A DNA stretch of 64,000 nucleotides, taken from Micromonospora vinacea. Its GTDB lineage: Bacteria; Actinomycetota; Actinomycetes; Mycobacteriales; Micromonosporaceae. The position numbers and the translations under genes were made by a program. The notes beneath the pieces are model-generated. The model was not told where the DNA came from. It was given only the letters and a program-made list of their open reading frames with translations, and did not search any database. The DNA lies in the NCBI RefSeq assembly GCF_015751785.1, contig NZ_JADOTY010000001.1:3906001-3970000 (forward strand), in the 5' to 3' direction. The stretch's first letter is position 1, and each line of letters opens with the position of its first letter. This document shows, one piece after another, positions 9,058 through 17,045 of the stretch.

Positions 9058-10041
9058 ATGCAGACCGTCCAGCCCCGTTCCCTGCCGCTGCGTCTGCCGC
9101 GGGTGCGTCCCGGTGGTGTCCTGCCGATCCTCGCGATCCTCGCGGTGCTGTTGGTGCTCGTCGGCATCCGGCAGCCCGACTTCCTGGCCCCGCCGTCGCT
9201 GATGTCCTTCCTCGGTCGTTCGGCGCCGATCATCCTGCTCGCCGCCGGCCAGTACTTCGTGATCGTGTCCGGCGAGTTCGATCTCTCGGTCGGATCCCTG
9301 GTCACCGCGCAGGTGGTGGTCGCCGCCCGACTGATCGACAGCGACCCGGCGCGTACCTGGCCGGTGGTGTTGCTCCTGCTCGCCTTCGGAGCGCTGGTCG
9401 GGCTGGTCAACGGCCTGATCACCACGCGGCTGCGGGTGCCGTCGTTCATCACCACCCTCGGCATGTTCCTGATCCTCGTCGGCGCGGTCTACCTGTGGTC
9501 CGACGGCGCCCCGAAGGGTGGGCTCTCCGAGGAGTTCCGGCGGTTCGGCCGGCGGGCCTTCGAGGACGTGCCGTTGTTGGGCCGCGTGCCGTACGCGCTG
9601 ATGGTCCTGGTGGTCCTGGCGGTGGCGGCCGTGCTGCTGATGCGGTCCGACTTCGGCCGGACGCTGGTCGCCGTCGGCGACAACCCGCGCACCGCCGAGC
9701 TGAGCGGCGTACGTGTGTGGCGTACCCGGACCTTCGCCTTCATCCTCAGCGGGCTCGCGGCGGCGGTGGCGGCGATCCTCCTGGGCGGCTACAGCGGCGT
9801 GTCGTTCCAGGCCGGCGCGGGCCTGGAGTTCGGCGCGATCACCGCTGTCGTCCTCGGCGGGGTGGCGCTCGGCGGGGGCCGCGGCGCGGTCGTCGGGGCG
9901 ATGCTCGGCGCGCTGACCCTCGAACTGCTCTTCGCCCTCATGAATTTCTACGGCGTCTCCGGCGCCCTCAGGTCGACCGTCCAGGGCGGGATCATCCTGC
10001 TCGCCGTGGCGGTCTCGGCAACGCGTTCTTCTTCGAGATAA
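9058..10041 (+). CDS. Sugar ABC transporter permease, RbsC type (second of two)
   Basis: A 327-residue permease homologous to the preceding one, with the matching signature GLVNGLITTRLRVPSFITTLG and a membrane-spanning pattern along the whole length. The ATG at 9058 lies two bases after the upstream stop. It probably forms the transmembrane channel together with its neighbour. Having two different RbsC-type permeases in one operon recalls autoinducer-2/rhamnose-type importers, so transport of a 6-deoxysugar is plausible but not shown. Confidence 0.9.
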   Translation: MQTVQPRSLPLRLPRVRPGGVLPILAILAVLLVLVGIRQPDFLAPPSLMSFLGRSAPIILLAAGQYFVIVSGEFDLSVGSLVTAQVVVAARLIDSDPARTWPVVLLLLAFGALVGLVNGLITTRLRVPSFITTLGMFLILVGAVYLWSDGAPKGGLSEEFRRFGRRAFEDVPLLGRVPYALMVLVVLAVAAVLLMRSDFGRTLVAVGDNPRTAELSGVRVWRTRTFAFILSGLAAAVAAILLGGYSGVSFQAGAGLEFGAITAVVLGGVALGGGRGAVVGAMLGALTLELLFALMNFYGVSGALRSTVQGGIILLAVAVSATRSSSR

Positions 10042-10054
10042 AGGGGAATCCATA

Positions 10055-11239
10055 GTGCGACGTTCCATGGCGGCCATTGCCGCTGTCACCCTGCTGTCCC
10101 TCGCCGCCTGTGCGACCGACGAGCCGGCCGCGGGCCCGTCGGGGAGTGCCTCCACCGCCGCCGGGTCCGGCACCGGGGACCAGTCGAAGTTCTTCGTGCA
10201 GGCCGACTACGACGCCGAGCTCGGGCTGCTCGACGCGGCACCGACGGGCCCGGCCGACAAGCCGTGGGAGCAGGTGCTCAACCCGACGATGGTAGACACC
10301 GCCAAGTTCAAGAAGAACGGCCCGCACAAGATCTGCTTCTCGAACGCGGCCCTGAACAACCCCTGGCGGCAGGTCGGCTTCAAGACCATGCAGGCCGAGG
10401 TCGAGGCGCAGAAGAGCCGCATCAAGGAGTTCGTGCACGTCGACGCCGAGGGCAAGGACCAGAAGCAGATCGCGGACATCAACGATCTGCTCGGCAAGGG
10501 CTGCGACGCGCTCATCGTCTCGCCGAACACCACCGCCACGCTCACCCCGGCCGTCGAGGCGGCCTGCAAGGCAGGGCTGCCGGTCGTCGTCTTCGACCGT
10601 GGTGTCAACACGAAGTGCCCGGTGACGTTCATCAACCCCATCGGCGGTTACGGGTTCGGTCACGTCGGGGCCGAGTTCGTCAGCCAGAAGATGAAGCCCG
10701 GCGGCAAGGTCCTCGCCCTGCGGATCCTGCCCGGCGTCGACGTCCTGGAGACCCGCTGGTCGGCGGCGAAGGTGGCGTTCGACAAGGCGAAGGTCGACGT
10801 CGTCGGCGTCGAGTTCACCGATGGTGATCCGGCCAAGACCAAGAAGATCGTCGACGACTACATCCAGCGGTACGGCACGATCGACGGGGTCTGGATGGAC
10901 GCCGGAGCGGTGGCCGTCGCGGCGGTCGAGGCGTTCCAGGACGCGGGCAAGCCCGTTCCGCCGATGAACGGTGAGGACCAGCTCGACTTCCTGAAGATCT
11001 GGAAGGACAAGAAGCTCACCGCGATCGCGCCGACCTACCCGACCTACCAGTGGCGTACGCCGATCATCGCGGCGCTGCGGATCCTCGACGGCCAGCAGGT
11101 GTCCAACCCGTGGAAGCTGCCGCAGCCGACCGTCACCCAGGACAACCTCGACCAGTACCTCGACCCGGGTATGCCGCCGCTGCACTACGCCATGTGCGGC
11201 TGCACCGACCTGCCCGGTTACCCACAGCGCTGGAAGTAG
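10055..11239 (+). CDS. Sugar ABC transporter substrate-binding lipoprotein
   Basis: A 394-residue periplasmic-binding-protein-type lipoprotein. A GTG start follows a good ribosome-binding site (AAGGGGAA). The signal peptide ends in the lipobox LAAC, so the mature protein is lipid-anchored outside the membrane. The body has the fold of the ribose/galactose binding family (segments such as GCDALIVSPNT and GLPVVVFDRG). It should capture the sugar and hand it to the two permeases. The ligand is unknown; the epimerase and fucose-type enzymes nearby suggest a monosaccharide. Confidence 0.9.
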   Translation: MRRSMAAIAAVTLLSLAACATDEPAAGPSGSASTAAGSGTGDQSKFFVQADYDAELGLLDAAPTGPADKPWEQVLNPTMVDTAKFKKNGPHKICFSNAALNNPWRQVGFKTMQAEVEAQKSRIKEFVHVDAEGKDQKQIADINDLLGKGCDALIVSPNTTATLTPAVEAACKAGLPVVVFDRGVNTKCPVTFINPIGGYGFGHVGAEFVSQKMKPGGKVLALRILPGVDVLETRWSAAKVAFDKAKVDVVGVEFTDGDPAKTKKIVDDYIQRYGTIDGVWMDAGAVAVAAVEAFQDAGKPVPPMNGEDQLDFLKIWKDKKLTAIAPTYPTYQWRTPIIAALRILDGQQVSNPWKLPQPTVTQDNLDQYLDPGMPPLHYAMCGCTDLPGYPQRWK

Positions 11240-11245
11240 GGCCTG

Positions 11246-12097
11246 ATGTACGCCATCGGCGTCAACCCCTGGGTCTGGGCCTCTCCGGTCGACGACAAGG
11301 CCCTGGCCGAGCTGATCCCGCGGATCGCCGCGTTCGGCTTCGACGCGGTCGAGTTGCCGATCGAGCAGCCCGGTGACTGGGACCCGATCCGTACCCGGGA
11401 CCTGTTGGCGGCGCACGGCCTCGTCGCCGCCGGCGTCTGCGTGGTCACCTCGCCGGGGCGGGAACTGGTCGACGCCGCGCCTGCGGTGGTCGAGTCGACG
11501 GTGGCGTACCTCAAGGGCTGCGTGGCGAGCGCGGCGGCCGTCGGCGCTCCGTGCGTCGGCGGCCCCGCGTACGCCTCGGTGGGCCGCACCTGGCGGATGT
11601 CGCCAACGGCTCGCGCGGCCTGCTACGCGGATTTCCGGCGAGCTCTCGCGCCGGTGGCCGAGCAGGCCGGCGAGGTGGGCGTGAGCATCGGTGTCGAGGC
11701 GTTGAACCGCTACGAGACCAGCGTCGTCAACACGATCGAGCAGACGGTCGAGCTGATCGACGGGCTACCGCCGAACGTCGGCATCATGATCGATACCTAC
11801 CACATGAACATCGAGGAGGCCGACCCCTACGCGGCCCTCGCCGTCGCCGGCCGGCACATCAAGCACGTCCAGGTCAGCGGCACCAACCGGGGCGCTCCCG
11901 GCGCTGACCACTTCGACTGGCCCCGCTTCTTCACAGTCCTGCGGGACACCGGCTACCAGGGTGCGATCTGCATCGAGTCGTTCACCGCGGAGAACGAGGC
12001 CATCGCCACCGCCGCCGCGATCTGGCGTCCGCTGGCCCCCTCGCAGGACCGTCTCGCCACGGACGGCCTGCGCTATCTCCGGGAGATCCTCGGATGA
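11246..12097 (+). CDS. Sugar isomerase/epimerase, ketose 3-epimerase-like TIM barrel
   Basis: A 283-residue xylose-isomerase-like TIM barrel. Motifs match the D-tagatose/D-allulose 3-epimerase group: metal-binding Glu in GVEALNRYET, Asp and His in IDTYHMNIEE, His in the HIKHVQVSGTNRG stretch and the second Glu in CIESF. It is intracellular and belongs to the importer operon, starting six bases after the binding-protein stop. It probably converts an imported ketose or related sugar. The family is clear; the substrate is not. Confidence 0.82.
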   Translation: MYAIGVNPWVWASPVDDKALAELIPRIAAFGFDAVELPIEQPGDWDPIRTRDLLAAHGLVAAGVCVVTSPGRELVDAAPAVVESTVAYLKGCVASAAAVGAPCVGGPAYASVGRTWRMSPTARAACYADFRRALAPVAEQAGEVGVSIGVEALNRYETSVVNTIEQTVELIDGLPPNVGIMIDTYHMNIEEADPYAALAVAGRHIKHVQVSGTNRGAPGADHFDWPRFFTVLRDTGYQGAICIESFTAENEAIATAAAIWRPLAPSQDRLATDGLRYLREILG

Positions 12098-12177
12098 CCG
12101 CCCCGACCGGCCACCCCCGCGCCGGTCGAGGCCGTTCCGCCACCCCCACCCCGTTCTCACGTCAGGAGCACCGTCCC

Positions 12178-14571
12178 GTGTCCTCGTCCCTCTCGCCGCT
12201 GCGCCGACTGCTGGCCGGCGCCGCCGCGGCAGCGGTGACCGCCCTGGTCGCGGTAACCGCCTCGGCGTCCCCGGCCCTCGCGGCCACCACCACCCTCTAC
12301 GCGTCGCCCTCCGGCACCGGCACCGCGTGTTCCGCCAGCCAACCGTGTTCGCTCACCGCCGCCCAGACCGCGGTGCGGGCGATCAACAGCACGATGTCCG
12401 GTGACATCGTCGTCGAGCTTGCCAACGGCGCGTACCGGCTCTCGTCGCCGCTGCGGTTCACCGCGGCCGACTCGGGCAACAACGGCTATCAGGTGATCTG
12501 GCGCGCGGCCACCGGCGCGCGTCCGACGATCACCGGCGCCCGGGCGGTCACCGGTTGGTCGCTCGTCGACTCCGCGAAGAACATCTGGCGGGCCAACGTT
12601 CCCGCCGGGCTCGACTCCCGTCAGCTCTACGTCAACGGGGCCGTCGCCACGCGGGCGCGCACCGCAATGACCCGCTCCAACTTCACCTTCACCACGTCGG
12701 GCATGCGGTTCACCAACAGCGCGCTCAACTACCTCAACAACCTCGGCAACCAGAACCGGATCGAGGTGGAGAGCGTCGGCTCGTTCACCGACCGGTACTC
12801 GCCGGTGCAGAGCATCAGCGGGAACTTCCTGACGATGCAGCAGCCCGCGTGGAACAACAACACCTTCGGGTTCGACACCCTCTCCAGCCCGCACCGCGCC
12901 GGTCCGTTCTACCTGACCAACGCGTACGAGTTCCTGGACGCGGCGGGGGAGTGGTATCTCAACCCGAGCAACGGTCAGCTCAACTACATCCCGCTCGCCG
13001 GGCAGAACATGAGCTCCGTCAGCGTCGAGTTGCCGCAGTTGCAGTCCCTGGTCAACGTGGGCGGCACCCTCGACGCGCCCGCGCACCACATCTCGTTCAG
13101 CGGCATCACCTTCACCGGCACCAGCTGGCTCGGCCCGAGCAGCAGCAACGGCTTCGCCGACCAGCAGACCGGCGCCCACATCACCGGCACCTGGTCCCGG
13201 CCGTCCGACGCGCTGACCTCCTGCCAGGCCGGTTGCCCCCAGTTCGAGGCCACCCGGCCGAACTGGAACCAGATGCCCGCCGCCGTGCAGGTCTCCGCGG
13301 CCAACACCGTCACCTTCAGCGACTCCCAGTTCGTCAACCTCGGGCAGACCGCGATCGGCATCGGCAACGACGCCAACGCCCACGCCAGCGGTGTCGGCCT
13401 GGGCGCCAGCAACATCACCGTCACCCGCTCCGAGATCGCCCGCAACTCCGCCGGTGGCGTCGTCGTCGGTGGCGTGCGGGCCGACGCCCACCACCCCAGT
13501 GACCAGCGGATGGTCAACCGCAACATCACCATCAGCAACAACCGGGTGCACGATCTCGGCCTGGAGTACCGGGGCGTGGTCTCGATCCTGACCACCTACG
13601 TGAACACGGCGACGGTCTCGTACAACGAGGTCTACAACATGCCGTACACCGGCCTGTCGGTCGGCTACGGCTGGGGCGCCAACGACGCCGGCGGCAGCCA
13701 GCACTACGCCAACCGGGGCCTGTACAACTACCAGCCGCGCTACACCACGGCGACCACCGCTGCCAACAACCAGGTCATCGGCAACTACGTACACGACGTG
13801 ATGCAGCAGATGACCGACGGCGGTTGCATCTACACGTTGTCGGCGAACCCGGGCGGGACGATCAACCAGAACTACTGCCTGCGGACCAACGGCTGGTTCG
13901 GGCTCTACTTCGACGAGGGCTCCCGTTACTACACCGCCCGCAACAACGTGTTCTCCTCCACCGGCACCTGGGCCACCGCCAACTACTGGTACGCGGAGAA
14001 CATGGGCAACTTCACCGTCACCAACAACTGGTCGACGAACAACTCCACGAACGTGACCAACGGCGACCGCGGCAACGTGGTCAACGGCAACGTCGTGGTC
14101 AGCAACGGCAGCTGGCCGTCGGGCGCGCAGACGGTGATCAACACGGCTGGCGTGCAGAGCGGCGGCAGCACCAACCCGACGAACGTGCAGATCGTGGGCG
14201 CCCAGTCGGGCCGCTGCGCCGAGATCGGCAACTCCAGCACGACCAACGGCACGCAGGCTCAGATCTGGGACTGCATCAGTGGCGCCGCCAACCAGCGGTG
14301 GACCCACACCGCCAGCCGGCAGCTCATGCTCTACGGCACCAAGTGCCTGGACGCCTCCGGACAGGGCACCACCAACGGCACCACAGTGGTGATCTGGGAC
14401 TGCAACGGCGGTACCAACCAGCAGTGGAACGTCAACGCCAACGGCACGATCACCGGGGTGCAGTCGGGTCTCTGCCTGGACGCCAACGGCGCCGCGACGG
14501 CGAACGGCACGAAGCTGATCCTCTGGTCCTGCACCGGCGGCACCAACCAGCAGTGGCAGCTGCGCAGCTGA
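12178..14571 (+). CDS. Secreted right-handed beta-helix protein with ricin-type lectin domain (GH141-like)
   Basis: About 797 residues. I chose the GTG at 12178 because it follows AGGAG at 12164-12168 and begins directly with a signal peptide ending ALAA; an in-frame ATG at 12094 overlaps the previous stop but would add 28 polar residues in front. After the signal come an N-terminal YASPSGTGTACS segment, an extended parallel beta-helix (to about residue 660) with a TGARAVTGW motif seen in GH141 and related families, then a ricin B-like domain (about 664-797) with three NQQW/NQRW-type repeats. GH141 contains alpha-L-fucosidases and xylanases. A secreted fucosidase would fit the importer and the fucose-type catabolic genes, but this is an inference. 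Confidence 0.75.
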   Translation: MSSSLSPLRRLLAGAAAAAVTALVAVTASASPALAATTTLYASPSGTGTACSASQPCSLTAAQTAVRAINSTMSGDIVVELANGAYRLSSPLRFTAADSGNNGYQVIWRAATGARPTITGARAVTGWSLVDSAKNIWRANVPAGLDSRQLYVNGAVATRARTAMTRSNFTFTTSGMRFTNSALNYLNNLGNQNRIEVESVGSFTDRYSPVQSISGNFLTMQQPAWNNNTFGFDTLSSPHRAGPFYLTNAYEFLDAAGEWYLNPSNGQLNYIPLAGQNMSSVSVELPQLQSLVNVGGTLDAPAHHISFSGITFTGTSWLGPSSSNGFADQQTGAHITGTWSRPSDALTSCQAGCPQFEATRPNWNQMPAAVQVSAANTVTFSDSQFVNLGQTAIGIGNDANAHASGVGLGASNITVTRSEIARNSAGGVVVGGVRADAHHPSDQRMVNRNITISNNRVHDLGLEYRGVVSILTTYVNTATVSYNEVYNMPYTGLSVGYGWGANDAGGSQHYANRGLYNYQPRYTTATTAANNQVIGNYVHDVMQQMTDGGCIYTLSANPGGTINQNYCLRTNGWFGLYFDEGSRYYTARNNVFSSTGTWATANYWYAENMGNFTVTNNWSTNNSTNVTNGDRGNVVNGNVVVSNGSWPSGAQTVINTAGVQSGGSTNPTNVQIVGAQSGRCAEIGNSSTTNGTQAQIWDCISGAANQRWTHTASRQLMLYGTKCLDASGQGTTNGTTVVIWDCNGGTNQQWNVNANGTITGVQSGLCLDANGAATANGTKLILWSCTGGTNQQWQLRS

Positions 14572-14592
14572 TCCATCAGCTGGGCACCGACG

Positions 14593-14627
14593 GGTCCGGG
14601 TCGGGGCGACACGCCTCGGCCCGGACC
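14593..14627. terminator. Hairpin between convergent genes
   Basis: A 15-bp stem (14593-14607 with 14613-14627, including two G-T pairs) and a 5-base loop lie 22 bases after the beta-helix stop and 8 bases from the stop of the facing glycosidase gene. It probably ends both transcripts. Confidence 0.7.
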
Positions 14628-14634
14628 TGTCCGG

Positions 14635-15573
14635 TTACTGCCCCTCGACCACTGTCAGCCCGGTCGAGAGGCTGTAGCGGACCGGGATGGGGTCGGTGAG
14701 TTCCCCGACGAACGTCTCGTCGATGTGGTCGAGGAAACCGATGAGGGACCAGTCGTCGTCGGGTCCGGGGACCAGCCGGGGCGCGTACAGGTGCGGGTGG
14801 GTGAACGGCTGGGCGGACGCGATGTCCCACGGCCCGAGGGTGCTCTCGCCGGTCGCCACCCAGATCCGGTGGTCGTCGCGCCGGGCACTGCCGGTGGCCT
14901 CGGTGGAGAAGAGCAGCAGCGGCTGCCCGTCGAGGACCGCGACCTGGGGCACCTCCAGGTGGCCGAAGCCGGCCGGTGTCGACAGCGGCGGCGCGACCGT
15001 CCAGGTGACGAGGTCGGTCGAGGTGGCGTGGCCGACGACGCCTCTGGTGTTCGCCGGCCCGGTGTTGGCGCGGGCGGTGATGAGCATGTGCCAACCCTCG
15101 CCGTCGGGGTCGGGGAACACCCACGGGTCGCGCCACGCCTGCTCGTACCAGAGGTCCTTGTCGAGCAGCTCGTACCAGGTGGGGTCGGCCTGGACGATCG
15201 GCTCGGTGCCGTGCCGGTGCCAGGTCATGAGGTCGTCGGAGACGGCCAGTCCGATGCGTTGGACGAGCCCGTCCTCGGCGCGACCGACGCCGGTGTAGAA
15301 CAGGTACCACCGCTCGTCCGGCCCGCGGACCGTGCAGCCCGTCCAGGTCGCCAGGTCGTCCCAGCTGGGCGCGTCGGCGGGGACCACGGCGTCGGCGACC
15401 AGGCGCCACGAGCGCAGATCCGCCGAGACGGCGTGGCCGATGGTGGCCCGGCGGTGCCGGCGGTGCGGGTCGTGCAGGGCGCGGGACGCGCGCAGGAAGA
15501 ACACGTGCCAGAGGCCGTTGTCGTCCCGCGCGTACCAGCTGTCCCACACCCAGTGGTCGGGTAGACGAAGCAT
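14635..15573 (-). CDS. GH32/GH68-like (clan GH-J) five-bladed propeller glycosidase, cytoplasmic
   Basis: A 312-residue protein without a signal peptide. Blade motifs of clan GH-J/GH43 enzymes are visible: WDSW at residues 10-13 (compare the nucleophile motif of GH68), WRDPWVF in the middle (the RDP transition-state motif), and HLEVPQV as a candidate acid/base segment. It is shorter than secreted levansucrases or invertases and probably acts on an imported oligosaccharide. The ATG is 7 bases after a TAGGTT -10 box, suggesting a leaderless transcript, and a LacI-type operator fills the promoter spacer. The repressor gene lies just upstream on the same strand. Specificity is unknown. Confidence 0.7.
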   Translation of the reverse strand: MLRLPDHWVWDSWYARDDNGLWHVFFLRASRALHDPHRRHRRATIGHAVSADLRSWRLVADAVVPADAPSWDDLATWTGCTVRGPDERWYLFYTGVGRAEDGLVQRIGLAVSDDLMTWHRHGTEPIVQADPTWYELLDKDLWYEQAWRDPWVFPDPDGEGWHMLITARANTGPANTRGVVGHATSTDLVTWTVAPPLSTPAGFGHLEVPQVAVLDGQPLLLFSTEATGSARRDDHRIWVATGESTLGPWDIASAQPFTHPHLYAPRLVPGPDDDWSLIGFLDHIDETFVGELTDPIPVRYSLSTGLTVVEGQ

Positions 15574-15580
15574 GGCCGGA

Positions 15581-15603
15581 AACCTAGCACTAAACCGTTT
15601 TAG
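15581..15603 (-). promoter_or_regulatory. Leaderless promoter with LacI-type operator in the spacer
   Basis: On the minus strand the -10 hexamer TAGGTT (15581-15586) lies 7 bases before the ATG at 15573. The imperfect palindrome CTAAACCGTTTTAG (15590-15603) fills the space just upstream, where it would lie between the -35 and -10 boxes. It matches the GCTAAA-N4-TTTAGC core found at 16838 and 29927 with one outer mismatch, so the nearby LacI protein is the likely ligand. Confidence 0.6.
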
Positions 15604-15648
15604 CGTCGGCCAGAGCCAACCCGTCGGTACGGGTCGGAGGGGTGGTGC

Positions 15649-16674
15649 TCAGCCGGCCGGGGGCGCGAGGGACCGGCGTCGGCGCAGGGGCATCGGAACG
15701 AGCGAGGGCTCGGCGGCGCCCCCGTCCAGAAGCAGTTCGACAGCTCGCCGCCCCATCTGTTCGTGCGGCAGCGCCGTGGTGGCCAGGCTGGGACGCAACC
15801 AGGCGGCGATGGGGTCGTCGTCGAACGAGATGACCGAGATGTCCTCCGGGACGGTCAGCCCCGCCTCGCCGAGCGCCTGATAGGCGCCGAAGGCCAGCCG
15901 GTCGTTCATGCAGATGATCGCGCTGGGTCGCTTCGGCTTGCTCAGCAGGCCACGCATGGCGGCGTAACCGTGCTCGGGCAACCACTCCGTGCAGAAACAC
16001 TCGGCCAGGAGGCTGACCTCCGCCTCGTCCAGGGTCTGCCGGATGCCGTGCAGGCGGGCGCGGGCGGCGAGCGAGACCTCCGGGTCGTCCTCCTTGAGTC
16101 GGTTTCGGCCGATGAGCGCGATCGCGTCGCGGTGGCCAAGCTCCAACAGGGCGGTGGCGACCGAGCGACCGGCGCCCTCGTCGTCCGGGACCACGCTGGG
16201 CAGCCCGTCGGGGCTGGTGGCGTTGAGCAGCACCACCGGCCCGCCGAGGATGGCCGCGGGCACGGTCAGCCGTCGGGTCGCCATCGCCGCGTATATCACC
16301 CCGTCGACCTGCCGGTCCAGGACGGCCTCGATGGCGTACTGCTCGAAGGTGGCGTCGCCCTGCGTCTCGGTGATGAGCAGGACGTGGTCCCGTTCCCGGG
16401 CCGCGTCGAGGGCGCCGCGGATGAGGTCACCGGCGAACCGGGTGGTGGCCACGATGTCGGAGACGAACGCGATGGTGGCCGTCTTGCGGGTGCGGAGGCT
16501 GCGCGCGGCGAGATTGGGCCGGTAGCCGAGTTCCTCGGCGGCCGCGAACACCCGCTGGTGCGCCTCGGCCGAGAGCCGGGTGCCCTCTCTGCCGTTGAGC
16601 ACCATCGACGCGGCGGTCTTGGACAGCCCGGCCTTCCGCGCGACGTCGGCGAGTGTTGCTCTGTTGCGGCCCAT
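15649..16674 (-). CDS. LacI-family transcriptional repressor
   Basis: A 341-residue regulator. Residues about 5-55 form the LacI helix-turn-helix and hinge (TLADVARKAGLSKTAAS, then YRPNLAARSL); the rest is a periplasmic-binding-protein-like effector domain. A GGAGGAC ribosome-binding site precedes the ATG. It is divergent from the maltose-type importer operon and lies just upstream of the GH32/68-like gene. Three palindromes with the same core lie in front of that gene, the importer and a secreted esterase 13 kb away, so it probably represses all three until a sugar is bound. The effector sugar is unknown. Confidence 0.9.
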   Translation of the reverse strand: MGRNRATLADVARKAGLSKTAASMVLNGREGTRLSAEAHQRVFAAAEELGYRPNLAARSLRTRKTATIAFVSDIVATTRFAGDLIRGALDAARERDHVLLITETQGDATFEQYAIEAVLDRQVDGVIYAAMATRRLTVPAAILGGPVVLLNATSPDGLPSVVPDDEGAGRSVATALLELGHRDAIALIGRNRLKEDDPEVSLAARARLHGIRQTLDEAEVSLLAECFCTEWLPEHGYAAMRGLLSKPKRPSAIICMNDRLAFGAYQALGEAGLTVPEDISVISFDDDPIAAWLRPSLATTALPHEQMGRRAVELLLDGGAAEPSLVPMPLRRRRSLAPPAG

Positions 16675-16806
16675 CAGTCCTCCGAATCAGGCGCGGTGCC
16701 ACAGGCGCCGCTCCTGCTCATCATGATGCGTCGCCGTCCGGGATCGAGCGCCGGTCACGTCGGCGTGGTGTGAACCAGACGTTTCCGCACCGTTGCCAAG
16801 TTGTCC

Positions 16807-16858
16807 TTGACAGCTTCCCGTGCCACGCGCATGCTCTGCTAAATCAGTTTAGCGACCA
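16807..16858 (+). promoter_or_regulatory. Importer promoter with LacI operator overlapping the start of transcription
   Basis: TTGACA (16807-16812), a 17-base spacer and CATGCT (16830-16835) form the promoter. The palindrome GCTAAATCAGTTTAGC (16838-16853, perfect 6-bp arms) begins 2 bases after the -10 box. Bases 16831-16858 are identical to the reverse complement of 29922-29949. The remaining 187 bases to the start codon at 17046 are a long untranslated leader in which I see nothing clear; the whole 371-bp gap to the repressor gene carries no other gene. Confidence 0.75.
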
Positions 16859-17045
16859 CTTCTGGTGCATCCAGAGGCGCCTTCGGTGGCCGTGCCGGGT
16901 TCTTTTCTGCTGACGGTACGGGTGCTGCGCCCGGGCGACAGGTCACGGCGTACGTGTCGTGGCCACCACCCGGTCGCGGTGGTCCCGGTGGAGCCGTCGC
17001 GCGGCCGTGGCCGCGGGACGCGTGGAGATGTCGAGGAGTCATGAA

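Noticed and set aside
12157..14307. A 716-codon minus-strand frame opposite the beta-helix gene
   Set aside because: Same kind of shadow: low-complexity composition, no motif, while the plus-strand frame has a signal peptide and known domains.
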